From: Maribacter sp.
Lineage (GTDB): Bacteria; Bacteroidota; Bacteroidia; Flavobacteriales; Flavobacteriaceae
DNA: 64,000 nucleotides
Direction: 5' to 3'
NCBI GenBank assembly: GCA_024643345.1
Contig: JAHENB010000064.1
Span: forward strand, 161,089-225,088
In this document: in pieces, positions 1-9,351 of the stretch
Position numbering within the stretch: position 1 is the first letter of the stretch
Layout of the letters: each line of letters starts with the position of its first letter
Program-made: the position numbers and the translations under genes
Notes under the pieces: generated by a model
Databases searched by the model: none
The model's input: the letters and a program-made list of their open reading frames with translations, nothing else
What the model was told of the DNA's origin: nothing

Positions 1-233
1 TTGGTGATAATGGCCTCACTGTCGGCGGTAAATACAAGTTTATCGTCTTTCAACTCGGCATGCACCCAAACCTTGCTCTGACATCCTTTGATGATATTAT
101 CATCGGTTTTGTATTTTTCCTCTATAAGCGGAAGCGATTTGCCCAGCTCGATCATATATTCATAGCGCTGCATCCAGTCATCGAACATAGAGAATTCCTC
201 TACAATTTCATTTTGAATTTCTTTTATGGTCAT
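1..233 (-). CDS. sufE: SufE, cysteine desulfurase sulfur acceptor (C-terminus cut by window edge)
   Basis: SufE takes the persulfide sulfur from SufS and passes it to the SufBCD scaffold in the cytoplasm. Only the first 77 codons are present; the gene continues past the left edge. The ATG is at 233. The protein opens MTIKEIQNEI and carries the acceptor cysteine in IIKGCQSKVW at residue 51, the same position as in E. coli SufE. It lies 75 bp downstream of sufS on the same strand, as last visible gene of the suf operon. Identification is secure from the motif and the context. Confidence 0.93.
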   Translation of the reverse strand, partial: MTIKEIQNEIVEEFSMFDDWMQRYEYMIELGKSLPLIEEKYKTDDNIIKGCQSKVWVHAELKDDKLVFTADSEAIIT

Positions 234-308
234 TCGTTGAATTTGAACAAAAATACGACAAGTCTGAAAGCTATTCAATACTTAATAGGAACCCTCACTC
301 TAAAGACC

Positions 309-1535
309 CTATTGAAGCATCGATTGTGCCTTTTTAATGCCATTGACAAGGACATCAATTTCCTTCTTCGTATTGTAGAAACTAAAACTGGCGCGAACGG
401 TACCAGGAATTTTATAGAAATCCATGATGGGCTGGGCACAATGGTGCCCGGTCCTTACTGCAATGCCCAATTTATCTAAAATAGTACCGATATCATAGGG
501 ATGTAAGCCTTCAATATTAAAGGAGATGACCGAAGTCTTGTGCACCGCGGTGCCATAAATTTTTAATCCCTTGATCTGGGACAATTGTTCGGTGGCATAA
601 ACCAAAAGTTCATGCTCATAGGAAGCGATAGCATCAAAACCAATTTGGTTCATATAATCCAAAGCGGCTCCAAAAGCGATGCCCCCACAAATATTGGGCG
701 TACCTGCCTCGAACTTATGGGGAAGGTCGGCATAGGTCGTTTTTTCAAAAGAAACCTCAGCGATCATTTCGCCCCCCCCTTGATAAGGTGGCAGCTTGTT
801 GAGCCAGGCTTCTTTTCCATAAAGCATGCCAACCCCCGTGGGCCCGCAAATTTTATGGGCCGAAACGGTGTAGAAATCAACATCCAGCTTCCGTAAATCG
901 GGTTTGATATGGGCTGCGGCCTGTGCGCCATCGATCAGGACCGCCGAACCCACCCGATGCGCCGCTTCTATGATCTCCTCAATGGGATTGATGGTCCCCA
1001 AGGCGTTCGACACATGGTTGCAGAATACCAATTTGGTTTTAGGGCTCAATAAGCTGTGATAGTCTGCCATGATCAACTCACCTTCCAGGTTCATGGGTAT
1101 CACTTTAAGGATGGCCCCGGTACGCTCACAGAGCATTTGCCAAGGCACAATATTCGAATGGTGCTCCATTGCGGATACCAACAACTCGTCGCCCTTATTT
1201 AACAAAGTCGTAAATCCGTTGGCGACTAAATTTATACTATGGGTGGTCCCGGAAGTAAAAATGATTTCATGGGGTTTGGCGGCATTAAAGTGCTTTTGGA
1301 TCTTGTGCCTCGCCTGCTCATACCTGTCGGTGGCCTCCTGTGAAAGGGCGTGTACGCCCCTATGTATATTGGCATTGTAATTTGAATAGTAGTCTACGAT
1401 GACGTCTATAACCTGTTTGGGCGTTTGGGAGGTAGCGGCATTGTCTAGATATATCAAAGGATATCCATTGACCTTTCTTTTTAGGATGGGAAAGTCTTTT
1501 CGAATAACTGCGACATCTAGGGACGTTGCTATCAT
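309..1535 (-). CDS. sufS: SufS cysteine desulfurase (class V aminotransferase fold)
   Basis: PLP enzyme that releases sulfur from cysteine as a persulfide for Fe-S cluster assembly. At 408 residues it matches the usual SufS length of about 406. Visible motifs are YLDNAATSQ near the N-terminus, the PLP lysine in SAHKICGPTG (about residue 226) and the persulfide cysteine in VRTGHHCAQP (about residue 363), followed by VRASFSFYNT. I chose the ATG at 1535 because it starts one base after the sufD stop and gives the usual family start; an upstream start at 1562 would overlap sufD and add nine unlikely residues. It is probably translated in series with sufD. Confidence 0.96.
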   Translation of the reverse strand: MIATSLDVAVIRKDFPILKRKVNGYPLIYLDNAATSQTPKQVIDVIVDYYSNYNANIHRGVHALSQEATDRYEQARHKIQKHFNAAKPHEIIFTSGTTHSINLVANGFTTLLNKGDELLVSAMEHHSNIVPWQMLCERTGAILKVIPMNLEGELIMADYHSLLSPKTKLVFCNHVSNALGTINPIEEIIEAAHRVGSAVLIDGAQAAAHIKPDLRKLDVDFYTVSAHKICGPTGVGMLYGKEAWLNKLPPYQGGGEMIAEVSFEKTTYADLPHKFEAGTPNICGGIAFGAALDYMNQIGFDAIASYEHELLVYATEQLSQIKGLKIYGTAVHKTSVISFNIEGLHPYDIGTILDKLGIAVRTGHHCAQPIMDFYKIPGTVRASFSFYNTKKEIDVLVNGIKKAQSMLQ

Positions 1536-1536
1536 A

Positions 1537-2853
1537 TTACAATTCAAAACCCAAACGAACACCCAACTTATTGGCTATTAGCTTGTTGATTCTCGTTTTT
1601 AATTCAGGTATACGCACACTCTGTAAAACATTATTGGCAAAAGCGTACATCAACAAGGCCCTGGCCTCCTTTTTAGGGATGCCCCGGGATTGAAGATAAA
1701 ATAGGGCCTCTTCATCCAATTGGCCAATGGTACAACCATGGGAACACTTCACGTCGTCGGCAAATATTTCAAGCTGTGGCTTGGTGTTGATCGTGGCCTT
1801 GTCACTGATCAGAATATTGTTGTTCTGTTGAAAAGCGTTGGTCTTTTGCGCAATCTTATCCACGATGATCTTCCCGTTGAAGACCCCCGTGCTGTTCTCG
1901 CCGTAAATGCCCTTATAATCTTGATGGCTTTCGCAATTGGGTTCGATATGGTGAACCAAAGTATGGTGGTCTACCAATTGCTTTTCGCCAAGAATGGTAA
2001 CCCCCTTCAAGGTAGAATCGATATATTCCCCGTTTTGGAAGAAATTGAGATTGTTCCTGGTCAATTTTCCGCCAAAGGAAAAGGTATGCACGCTCACGGC
2101 GCTTTTACTTTTTTGATTGATGTAGGTATTATCGATCAAAGAAGCGGAACCCAGGTCGTTCTGTACCTTATAATAATCCAAAATGGCACTCTTTGCGGCA
2201 TATATTTCCGTTACCGAATTCGTGAGCACTTCATTGGTAGTCAGGCTTTGATGTCGTTCAATGACCTGTAGTTCGGCATTTTCCTCGACAATGATGAGGT
2301 TTCGGGGCTGTAACAACAATGCCGTTTCATTGCCAGTTGCAAAATGGATGATCTCAACGGGCTTTTTGGGCATTTTGTTTTTAGGAATATAGATATAGGC
2401 CCCTTCCCTGCTAAAAGCTGTGTTCAAGGTGGTCAAAGAATCGTCCCTAGAAGCAACCTTATTAAAATAAACATCGATGATCTGTTTGTACATGGGCTTT
2501 GTCAGTGCCGAACTCATTAAGCAGATATCAACACCATCATGGGTGGTTTCTGACAGATAGGAGCTATACATCCCATCGATAAAGACGATTTTATAGGTGT
2601 CGATCTCGTGTAAAAAGTACTTCTTGACATCTTTGTATTCCAGCGCATTAAACTCTTTTGGGAAAATGCTGAAATCTACTTTTTGCAAACTATTGAGCGA
2701 AGTATATTTCCAAGCCTCTTCCTTTTTGGAGGGGAACCCTTTGTTTTCAAAATTCCGTATGGCTTCAGTACGAACATCGTGCACCGGATGGTCGATGTCG
2801 ACATTGTTCTCAAACGCCATAAATGAGGCAATCAATTTATCTTTTAAATCCAT
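1537..2853 (-). CDS. sufD: SufD, Fe-S assembly scaffold subunit
   Basis: SufD pairs with SufB and the ATPase SufC to form the scaffold on which Fe-S clusters are built. The protein has 438 residues with the family signature of a C-terminal beta-helix region: VDHHTLVHHIEPNC, KGIYGENSTGVFNGKI, then CSHGCTIGQLDEEALFYLQSRG. The ATG at 2853 (MDLKDKLIAS) is preferred; an in-frame extension to 2901 adds 16 residues rich in Arg and Cys that do not look like the family. It sits 74 bp after sufC and one base before sufS. The order sufC-sufD-sufS-sufE is the standard one. Confidence 0.95.
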   Translation of the reverse strand: MDLKDKLIASFMAFENNVDIDHPVHDVRTEAIRNFENKGFPSKKEEAWKYTSLNSLQKVDFSIFPKEFNALEYKDVKKYFLHEIDTYKIVFIDGMYSSYLSETTHDGVDICLMSSALTKPMYKQIIDVYFNKVASRDDSLTTLNTAFSREGAYIYIPKNKMPKKPVEIIHFATGNETALLLQPRNLIIVEENAELQVIERHQSLTTNEVLTNSVTEIYAAKSAILDYYKVQNDLGSASLIDNTYINQKSKSAVSVHTFSFGGKLTRNNLNFFQNGEYIDSTLKGVTILGEKQLVDHHTLVHHIEPNCESHQDYKGIYGENSTGVFNGKIIVDKIAQKTNAFQQNNNILISDKATINTKPQLEIFADDVKCSHGCTIGQLDEEALFYLQSRGIPKKEARALLMYAFANNVLQSVRIPELKTRINKLIANKLGVRLGFEL

Positions 2854-2927
2854 TTTTCTTGGAATGACGTGAGCATTGCGCCGCAGGCAGGATATATTCA
2901 CAGCCGATGGTGCCTTGCCAACCCTGT

Positions 2928-3680
2928 TTACACCACTACTTCATTTTTAAGCCAATCGTAACCCTTTTCTTCCAATTCCAGAGCAAGGTCCTTGCCCCCC
3001 GATTTCACGATCTTCCCGTTGTGCAGCACGTGCACGAAATCGGGCACGATATACTCCAACAACCTTTGGTAATGGGTGATCACGATGACGGCGTTCTTCT
3101 TGCTTTTCAGTTTGTTGACCCCGTTGGCCACGATACGGAGCGCATCGATGTCCAGGCCTGAATCGGTTTCATCTAAAATGGCCAATTTTGGCTCCAAAAT
3201 CGCCATTTGAAATATTTCGTTTCTCTTTTTCTCTCCTCCGGAAAAACCCTCGTTCAAGGATCTGGACAAAAACTTGCGATCGATTTCCAAAAGTTCCGAT
3301 TTTTCACGGATCAGTTTCAACATTTCATTGGCGGGCATGTCTTCCAATCCTTTTGCCTTTCTTGATTCGTTGATGGCGGTCCTCATGAAGTTCGTGACCG
3401 TAACCCCGGGAATTTCAACCGGATACTGAAAGGAAAGGAAAATACCCTTGTGGGCTCTTTCTTCGGGGGCAGTATCTTCGAGATTCTCCCCCTCTAGTTC
3501 AACGGACCCCTGAGTCACTTCAAACTCCTCTTTCCCAGCGATGACAGCAGCAAGGGTACTTTTGCCCGAGCCATTTGGGCCCATGATCGCGTGTACCTCC
3601 CCTGCATTCACTTCCAGGTTGATCCCCCTTAAAATTTCTTTATCTTCTACCCGCGCATGCAGGTCCGTAATTTTCAACAT
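2928..3680 (-). CDS. sufC: SufC, Fe-S assembly ATPase
   Basis: ABC-type ATPase that drives the SufBCD scaffold; it has no membrane partner. At 250 residues it has normal length. The Walker A motif is GPNGSGKST, the signature is LNEGFSGGEKKRNE, and Walker B is LAILDETDSGLD, where the SGLD ending is typical of SufC. The ATG is at 3680. It follows the metallo-beta-lactamase lipoprotein gene by six bases, so that gene is evidently cotranscribed between sufB and sufC. Confidence 0.97.
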   Translation of the reverse strand: MLKITDLHARVEDKEILRGINLEVNAGEVHAIMGPNGSGKSTLAAVIAGKEEFEVTQGSVELEGENLEDTAPEERAHKGIFLSFQYPVEIPGVTVTNFMRTAINESRKAKGLEDMPANEMLKLIREKSELLEIDRKFLSRSLNEGFSGGEKKRNEIFQMAILEPKLAILDETDSGLDIDALRIVANGVNKLKSKKNAVIVITHYQRLLEYIVPDFVHVLHNGKIVKSGGKDLALELEEKGYDWLKNEVVV

Positions 3681-3686
3681 GGTTCC

Positions 3687-4562
3687 TTATTTTAAATAAT
3701 TGGGTGCCTTAGGCAACTTTTCGAAATCTTCTTTTGAATGTTGCAGAAATACCTTGGCATTTTTTTCATCCGCAAATGCCTCAAACATATCCATGCTGGC
3801 ATGGGTCTGTGCTACATCGTAGTTAAAAATGGGAATCCTTCGAAATTCCCTGTTCTCAGAAAAATGGTAAAGGTCTCCAGCAAGAAGGAGCGGGCCATAT
3901 TCCGCCAATTCCAAATAGAGTACCTGGTGTCCCGGGGTATGCCCAGGGGCATATTTGAACACAACGGTCCCATCCCCGAAAACATCGTAATCCCCTTTGA
4001 TTTTTTTAATCTTCGACAAGTCTTTTATCGCATTGTAAATATCGGCATTGGTTTCTTGCATTTCCTTGCTGGTGACCCAATCGAATTCCGTTTCTTGCAC
4101 CAACCAAGTCGCATCCTTGAATTCTTTGGCATGGCCAATATGATCGAAATGTGTGTGGGACAACGATAGGAAGTCGATATCTGCCGCGGTCATCCCAATT
4201 TGTTTCAATTGGTTCATGACCGAATCTTTCCTTGAAACCGTAAATGCCCCGTCGGGTGAAGTATAGGGCTCTGGCATGCCAACCAGGCCTTCCGGCAACC
4301 CAGCATCCCACATCAAAATACCCTTAGGGTGCTCTATCACATAAAAAGCGTCCGCAAATTCTTTGCTTTGACCCGAATACGAGCTGTCTTGTGAGAAGAG
4401 TTGCAACTGGTTAACCATTACCGTGCCCCCGTCAAAGGTGTACAGTTTTATTTCAGGTTTGCTTGACGTATCGATTTGGACCATGGCCGCCGCACTTTCC
4501 TTTTTGCTGTCTTTACAGGCAAAAATGGCAAGTATCATCAATAGTGAAATATACTGTTTCAT
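3687..4562 (-). CDS. Metallo-beta-lactamase-fold lipoprotein, lactonase-like, inside the suf operon
   Basis: A 291-residue exported lipoprotein: a hydrophobic N-terminus ending in FACKDS gives a lipobox with Cys 16. The mature part is a metallo-beta-lactamase domain with the zinc motif SHTHFDHIGH (about residues 153-162), a further His in PGHTPGHQ, an Asp in LLAGDLYHF and a late His in VFLQHSKED. The ligand pattern and overall layout resemble the N-acyl homoserine lactonase (AiiA/AttM) branch, but many MBL hydrolases share it, so the substrate is unknown. It is separated by 12 bases from sufB and six from sufC, so it must be on the suf transcript. Periplasmic or membrane placement sets it apart from the cytoplasmic Suf proteins. 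Confidence 0.85.
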   Translation of the reverse strand: MKQYISLLMILAIFACKDSKKESAAAMVQIDTSSKPEIKLYTFDGGTVMVNQLQLFSQDSSYSGQSKEFADAFYVIEHPKGILMWDAGLPEGLVGMPEPYTSPDGAFTVSRKDSVMNQLKQIGMTAADIDFLSLSHTHFDHIGHAKEFKDATWLVQETEFDWVTSKEMQETNADIYNAIKDLSKIKKIKGDYDVFGDGTVVFKYAPGHTPGHQVLYLELAEYGPLLLAGDLYHFSENREFRRIPIFNYDVAQTHASMDMFEAFADEKNAKVFLQHSKEDFEKLPKAPNYLK

Positions 4563-4574
4563 ATGCTGATTTTT

Positions 4575-6020
4575 CTATCCAACGGATCCTTCAAGACTGA
4601 TTTCCAATAATTTTTGAGCTTCCACCGCAAATTCCATCGGCAGTTTATTCAATACTTCCTTGCTAAAACCATTTACAATAAGTGCTATGGCCTTTTCGGT
4701 ATTGATTCCCCTTTGGTTGCAGTAGAAAATTTGGTCTTCCCCTATTTTACTCGTAGTGGCCTCATGTTCGATCTGTGCCGTTTTATTTTTTACCTCGATG
4801 TAGGGGAAGGTATGCGCCCCACAATCATTGCCCATCAAAAGCGAATCGCATTGGGAAAAATTGCGCGCGTTTTCCGCTCTACTGCTTACCTGTACCAATC
4901 CACGGTAGCTATTTTGTGATTTCCCAGCTGAAATTCCTTTGGAGATGATGGTGCTTTTGGTATTCTTCCCCAAGTGGATCATCTTGGTGCCCGTATCGGC
5001 TTGCTGGTGGTTGTTGGTGACCGCAATGGAATAAAATTCCCCGATGCTGTTATCCCCTTTCAAAATGCAGGAGGGATATTTCCAGGTTACGGCAGATCCG
5101 GTTTCGACCTGGGTCCATGAAATTTTGGCATTTTTTTCGCAAAGGCCGCGTTTGGTCACAAAATTGTAAACCCCGCCTTGGCCCTCTTTGTTTCCGGGAA
5201 ACCAGTTTTGTACCGTTGAGTATTTAATTTCCGCATTATCTAACGCGATCAATTCAACCACCGCGGCATGCAGTTGGTTCTCATCGCGGGAAGGTGCTGT
5301 GCATCCCTCCAAATAACTCACATAACTACCCTCGTCCGCAATGACCAAAGTACGTTCGAACTGCCCCGTACCCGCTTGATTGATCCGGAAGTAGGTCGAT
5401 AGCTCCATTGGGCATCGCACGCCTTTCGGAATATAACAGAAACTCCCATCCGAAAAGACGGCCGAATTGAGCGCGGCGTAAAAATTGTCTTTTTGAGGCA
5501 CCACCGTACCCATATATTTCTTGACCAATTCGGAATGTTCTTTTATCGCCTCGGAAATTGAACAAAAAATAATCCCTTTTTCAGCCAATGTTTTTTTGAA
5601 GGTGGTGGCCACGGAAACCGAATCCATCACGATGTCCACCGCTACCCCTGCCAATTTCTTTTGCTCATCCAGGGAAATCCCCAATCTTTTAAAGGTATCC
5701 AGCAATTCAGGATCCACTTCGTCAAGACTATCGTATTTGGGTTTGCTGTTGGGAGCCGAATAGTAAGAAATGGCCTGAAAATCGGGCTTTGTATATTTTA
5801 CATTGGCCCATTCGGGCTCTACCATTTCCTTCCATGCTCGATAAGCTTCCAAGCGCCAAGCGGTCATCCATTCAGGCTCTTCTTTCTTTTTGGATATGGC
5901 GATAACAATGTCCTCGTTCAAACCCACGGGCAGGGTATCTGAAGCTATATCGGTATAGAAACCATACTCATATTCCTTGGTTTCCAATTCCTTTTTTAAT
6001 TCTTCTTCGGTATATGCCAT
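4575..6020 (-). CDS. sufB: SufB, Fe-S assembly scaffold subunit
   Basis: Core scaffold of the SufBCD complex. The 481-residue length is typical. Family signatures include [20 protein letters not shown], the central [41 protein letters not shown], and the C-terminal [20 protein letters not shown] with the conserved cysteine region, then [21 protein letters not shown]. The ATG at 6020 gives [10 protein letters not shown]. It lies 80 bp downstream of sufA and starts the main block of the operon. Confidence 0.98.
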   Translation of the reverse strand: MAYTEEELKKELETKEYEYGFYTDIASDTLPVGLNEDIVIAISKKKEEPEWMTAWRLEAYRAWKEMVEPEWANVKYTKPDFQAISYYSAPNSKPKYDSLDEVDPELLDTFKRLGISLDEQKKLAGVAVDIVMDSVSVATTFKKTLAEKGIIFCSISEAIKEHSELVKKYMGTVVPQKDNFYAALNSAVFSDGSFCYIPKGVRCPMELSTYFRINQAGTGQFERTLVIADEGSYVSYLEGCTAPSRDENQLHAAVVELIALDNAEIKYSTVQNWFPGNKEGQGGVYNFVTKRGLCEKNAKISWTQVETGSAVTWKYPSCILKGDNSIGEFYSIAVTNNHQQADTGTKMIHLGKNTKSTIISKGISAGKSQNSYRGLVQVSSRAENARNFSQCDSLLMGNDCGAHTFPYIEVKNKTAQIEHEATTSKIGEDQIFYCNQRGINTEKAIALIVNGFSKEVLNKLPMEFAVEAQKLLEISLEGSVG

Positions 6021-6100
6021 ATCTTTTTATAAATGCCCATTGCCTTAAAGAACGATGAAGCAGTTTTTGATTTAACCTTAAATGCCCTGGGGCCAAAGAC

Positions 6101-6430
6101 TTAGAGGGAGAAACTTTCCCCACAACCACAGGTTCGCTGGGCATTGGGATTATTGAACACGAAACCTTTTCCGTTGAGCCCTCCCGAGTATTCCAGCACC
6201 GTACCCACGAGATATAGAAAACTTTTCTTGTCGACAATGATTCGAACGGCGTTGTCCTCAAAAACCTTATCCGCATCATCCACCTTCTTGTCGAATTTCA
6301 ATTCATAAGACAACCCGCTGCAACCGCCGCTTTTCACTCCAACGCGCACAAAATCTTTAGAGGCATCATAACCTTCTTCCTCCATCAGTCTGATGACCCT
6401 TTGTTTAGCCGATTCTGAAACTTGTATCAT
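6101..6430 (-). CDS. sufA: HesB/IscA-type iron-sulfur carrier, first gene of suf operon
   Basis: Small A-type carrier that accepts assembled Fe-S clusters and hands them to client proteins. The 109 residues carry the three conserved cysteines in GGCSGLSY and the C-terminal CGCGESF. It is the promoter-proximal gene of the suf operon; a TATATTTG box lies 27 bases upstream of the ATG at 6430. SufA, IscA and ErpA are hard to separate by motif alone; the operon position favours the name sufA. Confidence 0.92.
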   Translation of the reverse strand: MIQVSESAKQRVIRLMEEEGYDASKDFVRVGVKSGGCSGLSYELKFDKKVDDADKVFEDNAVRIIVDKKSFLYLVGTVLEYSGGLNGKGFVFNNPNAQRTCGCGESFSL

Positions 6431-6456
6431 TATTTGTTATGATTCTAAATAATTTA

Positions 6457-6464
6457 CAAATATA
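6457..6464 (-). promoter_or_regulatory. Probable -7 box of the suf operon promoter
   Basis: On the minus strand the sequence reads TATATTTG, a perfect match to the Bacteroidota -7 consensus TAnnTTTG, and ends 26 bases before the sufA ATG. I see no good TTG element 17-23 bases further upstream, so support rests on the -7 box and its position. Confidence 0.5.
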
Positions 6465-6561
6465 GGGTATTGGCAGGGTTTTTACCTAATTCCTAACATT
6501 ATTATAACGTATGGCCCGATAGGACTTTTCTATGTAGATTGACCCGGGATTTGGAGCGGAT

Positions 6562-7908
6562 TTATTTGATTTTTAATATTACGGCATCGGTTTGACCAAA
6601 ATTTTGCATTCCAAGGTATTCGGGACTTGAAGTTTCCCCTACCAAAATAATCTTATTCCCCTCTGTTTCCAAGGCGTCAAAGCCAAAGTCGAGCCCAAGG
6701 CCACCGAATGTCTTTTGCCAGGTCAATACTCCATTTCCATCGGTTCTAAGCAACCAAACATCGTTCTCCCCAACATTTTGGAGCAGGTCTGCATCTGAAC
6801 TTTTTGAATTTCCACAGATGATATAACCCCCATCTTGGGTTGCGCAAACGCTCTGTGCCGCATCGAACTGACTGCCGCCAAAAGATCGTTCCCATAGCAA
6901 GTTGCCCTGGTCATCGACCTTGATCAACCAAACATCGGATTCCCCGTTATTTTTGGAAACATCCATATTATCGCTGAACGTATTGCCAACGATTACATAG
7001 CCATTGTCATTGGTCTTCGCGATATCATATGAAATTTCAATTCCTGAGCCCCCGAACGAGCGCTCCCATAGGAGATTTCCCTCGCTATCGGTCTTTAGCA
7101 CCCAAAAATCATAACTGCCCTTGCTGTTGGTCACATCGAAATCATTGCTTTCTGAAAATCCGGCCATCACAAAACCTCCATCATCGGCCTGTACTACCGA
7201 ATGGGCACGATCATTGTTCGTGCCGCCAAAATATTTTCGCCATACAAGATTGCCGGAGGCGTCCAATTTGGTGCCCCAAAACTCCCCTACACCATGACGG
7301 GTAAGGGTGTTTCCTTTTTCGTTGAAACCATCGGCCCTGGCCGCGGTAACGTCCAAAAAACCAACAAAAAAAAGACCGCCATCCAAAGTGCCAATAATGT
7401 CATAGGAATGGTCATGCCCCGAAAATCCAAAACTCTTTTCCCATTGAAGTGCGCCCGAGGCATCCACCTTTATGATCCAATTGTCATGAAACCCCTCATT
7501 ATTGCTGGCATCTCCGTCACTGCTCATGGCATATCCGGTAAGCGCGTAACCGCCATCTTGGGTCTGTACCAAACTTTGGCCCCTGTCGTCCATACTTCCA
7601 CCATAGGTCTTGTTCCATTGTAGATTGTCTTCGGCATCGAATTTTAGCAACCAGTAATCGTTCACGGGGAGTGCCTTACCTGCCAAATCCCCATCCATGC
7701 TATTGGAGAAACCCAAAACCGCGTAACCCCCATCGCTTGTAGCCACAATGGCCTGTGCAGTTTCCTCCCCGCTCCCGCCAAAGTGATTTTTCAAATCAAG
7801 TTCCCCCAAAAACCGGGATTCGGGTATAGGGCTGGCTTTTTGATTTTCCAAATCGTTGGAACAGGAAACCAATGTTGCAAATAAGAAAATGGACAGGAAA
7901 GATTTCAT
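6562..7908 (-). CDS. Seven-repeat beta-propeller lipoprotein
   Basis: A 448-residue lipoprotein of unknown function. The start is the ATG at 7908, which shares one base with the stop of the upstream gene (TGATG). The signal peptide ends in TLVSCSND with an acidic stretch nearby. The rest is seven tandem repeats of about 52-65 residues, each of the form F/YGG..D....v..tDGGY...G.......D......D.W..K.D..G...W, for example KTYGGSMDD, RSFGGSGIE and KTFGGLGLD. Seven repeats of this size fit one closed seven-bladed propeller. Blade 3 has a longer insertion. No catalytic motif is visible; a binding or surface role is an inference. It is coupled to the LVIVD-type propeller gene upstream. Confidence 0.85.
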   Translation of the reverse strand: MKSFLSIFLFATLVSCSNDLENQKASPIPESRFLGELDLKNHFGGSGEETAQAIVATSDGGYAVLGFSNSMDGDLAGKALPVNDYWLLKFDAEDNLQWNKTYGGSMDDRGQSLVQTQDGGYALTGYAMSSDGDASNNEGFHDNWIIKVDASGALQWEKSFGFSGHDHSYDIIGTLDGGLFFVGFLDVTAARADGFNEKGNTLTRHGVGEFWGTKLDASGNLVWRKYFGGTNNDRAHSVVQADDGGFVMAGFSESNDFDVTNSKGSYDFWVLKTDSEGNLLWERSFGGSGIEISYDIAKTNDNGYVIVGNTFSDNMDVSKNNGESDVWLIKVDDQGNLLWERSFGGSQFDAAQSVCATQDGGYIICGNSKSSDADLLQNVGENDVWLLRTDGNGVLTWQKTFGGLGLDFGFDALETEGNKIILVGETSSPEYLGMQNFGQTDAVILKIK

Positions 7909-9158
7909 CAATTTGCTTTTTTAACCACAATGAGGCCCCTATTGATATCACTGATCACGATTTTGCCACTGGCAAAAAATGGATAAACGCTCCATACCCC
8001 TTCGAAAGCCGCATTATCTGTTTCTGGATGGGTATCGAAAAAACCCTTTTCAATGATGTTTTTTTCGGTGATGCCAGTGAGGTCCAAAATGCGAATGCCC
8101 GCCGTATAATTGGCCAGGTAGAACTCATTTCCATTGACGTAGCCGTTATGGTCTATTGCGCCGGTTGCCCCCAAATAAGTATCGTGCAAAACGGGATTGT
8201 CAAGATCGGTCAAATCAAAAATCAAGGTTCTCGACTTAAATCCCAAATTGATCTCATCGAGCTCATCCCCCAGAATGAAATAGCGCTGATCTGCGGTAAA
8301 CCAGCCTTGGTGGGTATAACCGATATTGGGATAATCTATGGTAGCGATCTCTGTAGGATTGTCTTTATCGGTGACATCCACGATGACTCCCCGATTTTCA
8401 TTGGCCCCAATAAATAACTCCTTTCCCGTATGATCGGCATCTGGGCCAATATAAGTGACGACCTGAGCGTCATGGGTATAGCCATCCGCTCCATACCCAC
8501 CTGCAGCCGTTGGTGTTTTAGGGTCTTGGATATTTATGAAATGGGCACCCCCATTAAAGGCATCGCCACTGGCTGTGCCCACTGCATAAGCAAAGCCGGT
8601 AGCCCCGTTGATCACCACATTATGGCAGTTGCCAAAGCCGGTAAAACGGGCATCGGCCGAAAATGTGACCGGAGGATTGCTTACATCGCGCAATTTGGTG
8701 AGATCGAACACCTGCATGCCATGGCCATTGGCTTCAGAAACCACAAAGGCGTGGTCTTGATAGACCTTAATGTCTCGCCAAGTACTGGTTTCGGTGGCCG
8801 TGGGCAACTTGCCCAAATAGAGGAGTTTATCAGCGTCGGAGATATCGACAAATGCAGTTCCATTATTCAGCCCCACCAAGGCATATTCCTTACCGGTGGA
8901 TGGGTCGGTCCATCCCCAGCTATCATTGGCCGAGCCAGCTTTAAATTCAGACAAGGAAATCGCTCCAACCAGATCAAAGCCATTACAGGGATAGATCCCC
9001 GCCATGCCATCGATGCATGGTAAAGATCCGGAGATTGGATTTTCAGGAGGATTGTTTACCCCACTATCGCCATCGGCTTCGAGCGTAGGTTCTGTTTCAT
9101 TTTTGGAGCAGGAGATTATAAAAAAGACACAGGGAAAAATCCAAAACCATTTTTTCAT
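7908..9158 (-). CDS. Choice-of-anchor B / LVIVD-repeat lipoprotein
   Basis: A 416-residue lipoprotein with lipobox FFIISCSKN. The mature part matches the choice-of-anchor B type of LVIVD-repeat protein: SWGWTDPSTGKEYALVGLNN, TAFVDISDADKLLYLG, MQVFDLTKLRD, IIVDVTDKDNP-like segments, and RTLIFDLTDLDNPVL. These repeats predict a beta-propeller on the cell surface or in the periplasm. It is the first gene of a two-gene unit; its TGA overlaps the ATG of the seven-repeat propeller gene. Function is not known for the family. Confidence 0.88.
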   Translation of the reverse strand: MKKWFWIFPCVFFIISCSKNETEPTLEADGDSGVNNPPENPISGSLPCIDGMAGIYPCNGFDLVGAISLSEFKAGSANDSWGWTDPSTGKEYALVGLNNGTAFVDISDADKLLYLGKLPTATETSTWRDIKVYQDHAFVVSEANGHGMQVFDLTKLRDVSNPPVTFSADARFTGFGNCHNVVINGATGFAYAVGTASGDAFNGGAHFINIQDPKTPTAAGGYGADGYTHDAQVVTYIGPDADHTGKELFIGANENRGVIVDVTDKDNPTEIATIDYPNIGYTHQGWFTADQRYFILGDELDEINLGFKSRTLIFDLTDLDNPVLHDTYLGATGAIDHNGYVNGNEFYLANYTAGIRILDLTGITEKNIIEKGFFDTHPETDNAAFEGVWSVYPFFASGKIVISDINRGLIVVKKAN

Positions 9159-9339
9159 AGCAGTAAGTTTAGGGCATCTTACAAGGCAAAGATAAGGCTA
9201 ATTGAACAAATTATAGTTCTGGCGAACAGCTTCAATAGGGAACCTGATGGCGACCCGTAAAAGGCATGTCACCTTCCATTTTAGACTACCCATTTTTGTC
9301 AAATGTATTGACGATATCGATCGCCATTGAATTTACCCT

Positions 9340-9347
9340 TATTTTTG
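9340..9347 (+). promoter_or_regulatory. Possible -7 box immediately upstream of thiL
   Basis: TATTTTTG fits TAnnTTTG and ends only four bases before the thiL ATG at 9352. If used, it would give a transcript with almost no leader. No convincing -33 TTG is found at the usual distance, so this is weak. Confidence 0.35.
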
Positions 9348-9351
9348 TGCC

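Noticed and set aside
1536..1562. Longer SufS start at 1562
   Set aside because: It would overlap sufD by 26 bases and add a nine-residue segment foreign to the family; the ATG at 1535 fits better.
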